A stretch of DNA of 64,000 nt, taken from Medicago truncatula (Eukaryota; Streptophyta; Magnoliopsida; Fabales; Fabaceae). Location of the stretch: contig NC_053048.1 in the NCBI RefSeq assembly GCF_003473485.1, forward strand, positions 45,582,255 through 45,646,254, in the 5' to 3' direction. Both the position numbers and the translations under genes were made by a program. Positions 62,839-64,000 of this stretch are shown piece after piece. Positions within the stretch are counted from its first letter, which is position 1, and each line of letters opens with the position of its first letter. The notes below the pieces were generated by a model. The model was given only the letters and a program-made list of their open reading frames with translations, had not been told where the DNA came from and did not search any database.

Positions 62839-63042
62839 CTAGAAAAGCAAAATTACAACAACAAAACTTGCAACTAGCCATAATAATAACTTGAATGTAA
62901 ACTACTTTGTTCTTGATTTTGAAGGTAGATTCAATAAATTTAGCTTATATCTGATGACATATCAAAGTGTTTAAGGGAATTGAGGTGTTGAATTTCTCTG
63001 AAAATGTGAAAGATTTTGCAAACAATGAAGAGTTTTGCTTAC
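62839..63042 (-). other. Probable 5' UTR intron of the LHW-like gene
   Basis: The minus strand has a strong donor AAAAGG|GTAAGC at 63042 and an acceptor TTTGCTTTTCTAG ending 62839, separated by AT-rich sequence. Removing it brings the uORF 95 nt from the splice junction. Confidence 0.5.
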
Positions 63043-64000
63043 CCTTTTCACAGAGAAACAGAGAGAGAATGAGCTTGTAGTAGTTGGCAATTGCTGAGAA
63101 GAAAGTGAATAAGTAAAGAGTGACAAAATGTCAATGGTGTGAGAGAGAAGATGTGTGAGTTGAGTTCTTCTATATTGTAGTTGGAACTAGAAAAAAAATT
63201 ATGCTAATCGAGTCACAGAGTTTTCGATCTTAACCGTTGGATCTAAAGTACTCTCGTATTTAGAGGGAAACAAAAAATGTAACTTTAGTAGAAGAAAAGG
63301 AAAATGTTAACGGTAAATATTAAAATGATCAATCTCTTTCTTAAACTCCTTTAATATTTCAACCTTTTATTTTATAATTTCGTTCGTCTAATCTTAACTT
63401 AACGACTGAGATTGTTTGCTACGAATATTTGTTTTTCTTATTGTAAGAAATTTAAATCCTAATCATAAGATTAGAATGCATTTTACATTGGTAAACTTTT
63501 AAAACAAATGAAACAAAATATTGACTTTGGAGACTAATAAGGGAAAAAGTCCCAGGGGGAACTTCATGGAGGATTAGAGGCTAATTAGAACTTATATTTA
63601 ACATTAGCATCCACCATTAGGACAAATCCAAAAAGGAACAATCCAATTGGGTTATGACTTATGAGTATACTTTATGGTGGTGAATATGGATGGCCAACAA
63701 CATCATATCAAATTGAGAACATGCTTCCTTAACTTTTCTTCATGTTCTCAACCCTTTCTTTGAAATTCTAGTAAAAGGAGTCCCCTTCTTTAGGTACTTT
63801 TCAACAATGATCTTATTGTGCCTTGCTGTAAAAAGAAAACAATCATCTTATTGCCCTAAAGTTATCACACCTTCATAATTTTGCATCATATATTAATGTA
63901 ACCTTTTACCATTCCTTGCATTATAATTGTTTTTTTGAGAGGACCCTTCTTGTGCTATAATTGTATATATTGAAAAATGCTCTCATTTTCATGAAAAGAT
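63043..64000 (-). promoter_or_regulatory. Promoter region of the LHW-like gene and spacer
   Basis: A TATA-like 'ctacaatatag' on the minus strand at about 63170-63180 and CT-rich leader sequence (63060-63160) fit a transcription start near 63150. Right of about 63300 nothing is recognised to the window end. Confidence 0.4.

Noticed and set aside
1..64000. A new defence or biosynthetic gene cluster
   Set aside because: The intact genes belong to known, unrelated housekeeping or developmental families, and no set of adjacent unknown genes is present.

Overview
This window is plant nuclear DNA: AT-rich intergenic sequence, genes with many GT-AG introns, and plant-specific families (LOB-domain, LHW-type bHLH, HR-lesion-inducer). 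The repeat landscape (dense 'tagtccctataaa'-type inverted-repeat MITEs, tRNA-derived SINEs, Mutator-like elements) and the protein sequences fit a legume, probably a galegoid one such as Medicago or a relative. That placement is inference from memory, not a database result.

Layout. 165-2932 (+): the 3' six exons of deoxyhypusine hydroxylase (first exon outside the window). 4425-13382 (+): a complete 20-exon PARP1. 18097-19306 (+): an LBD16-type LOB-domain gene. 25565-27320 (+): a short ATG8 of the H/I clade. 28886-30702: a nested pair of terminal-inverted-repeat elements with a minisatellite. 31375-33730 (+): SRP19. About 34130-36330 (-): a broken C-terminal kinesin-12 piece. 38430-39513 (-): an LBD29-type gene facing LBD16. 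43398-45119: a Mutator-like element carrying a captured BAHD acyltransferase fragment. 48050-48989: a two-copy 475-bp tandem duplication. 52257-55080 (+): an HR-lesion-inducer-like membrane protein. 57110-62476 (-): an 11-exon LONESOME HIGHWAY-like bHLH with a 36-codon upstream ORF in its leader. Every complete gene model sums to a multiple of three and ends in a stop, which is a strong internal check on the splice sites.

How the genes relate. There is no operon logic here; the genes are transcribed separately. The most coherent theme is root organ formation: LBD16 and LBD29 are the classic ARF7/ARF19-driven lateral-root regulators, and in legumes LBD16 also serves nodulation under NIN. The LBD16 copy here has two TGTCTC auxin-response elements just upstream of its TATA box and, in its only intron, a pseudo-palindrome resembling NIN/NLP sites. 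From memory, DOHH and LBD29 are also neighbours in Arabidopsis (At3g58180/At3g58190) and PARP1 and the LHW-like gene lie near each other (At2g31320/At2g31280), so parts of the block look anciently linked.

I found no CRISPR array, rRNA operon, organellar insertion or clearly new multi-gene system. The best leads are regulatory (the LBD16 intron, the bHLH uORF) and transposon gene capture.
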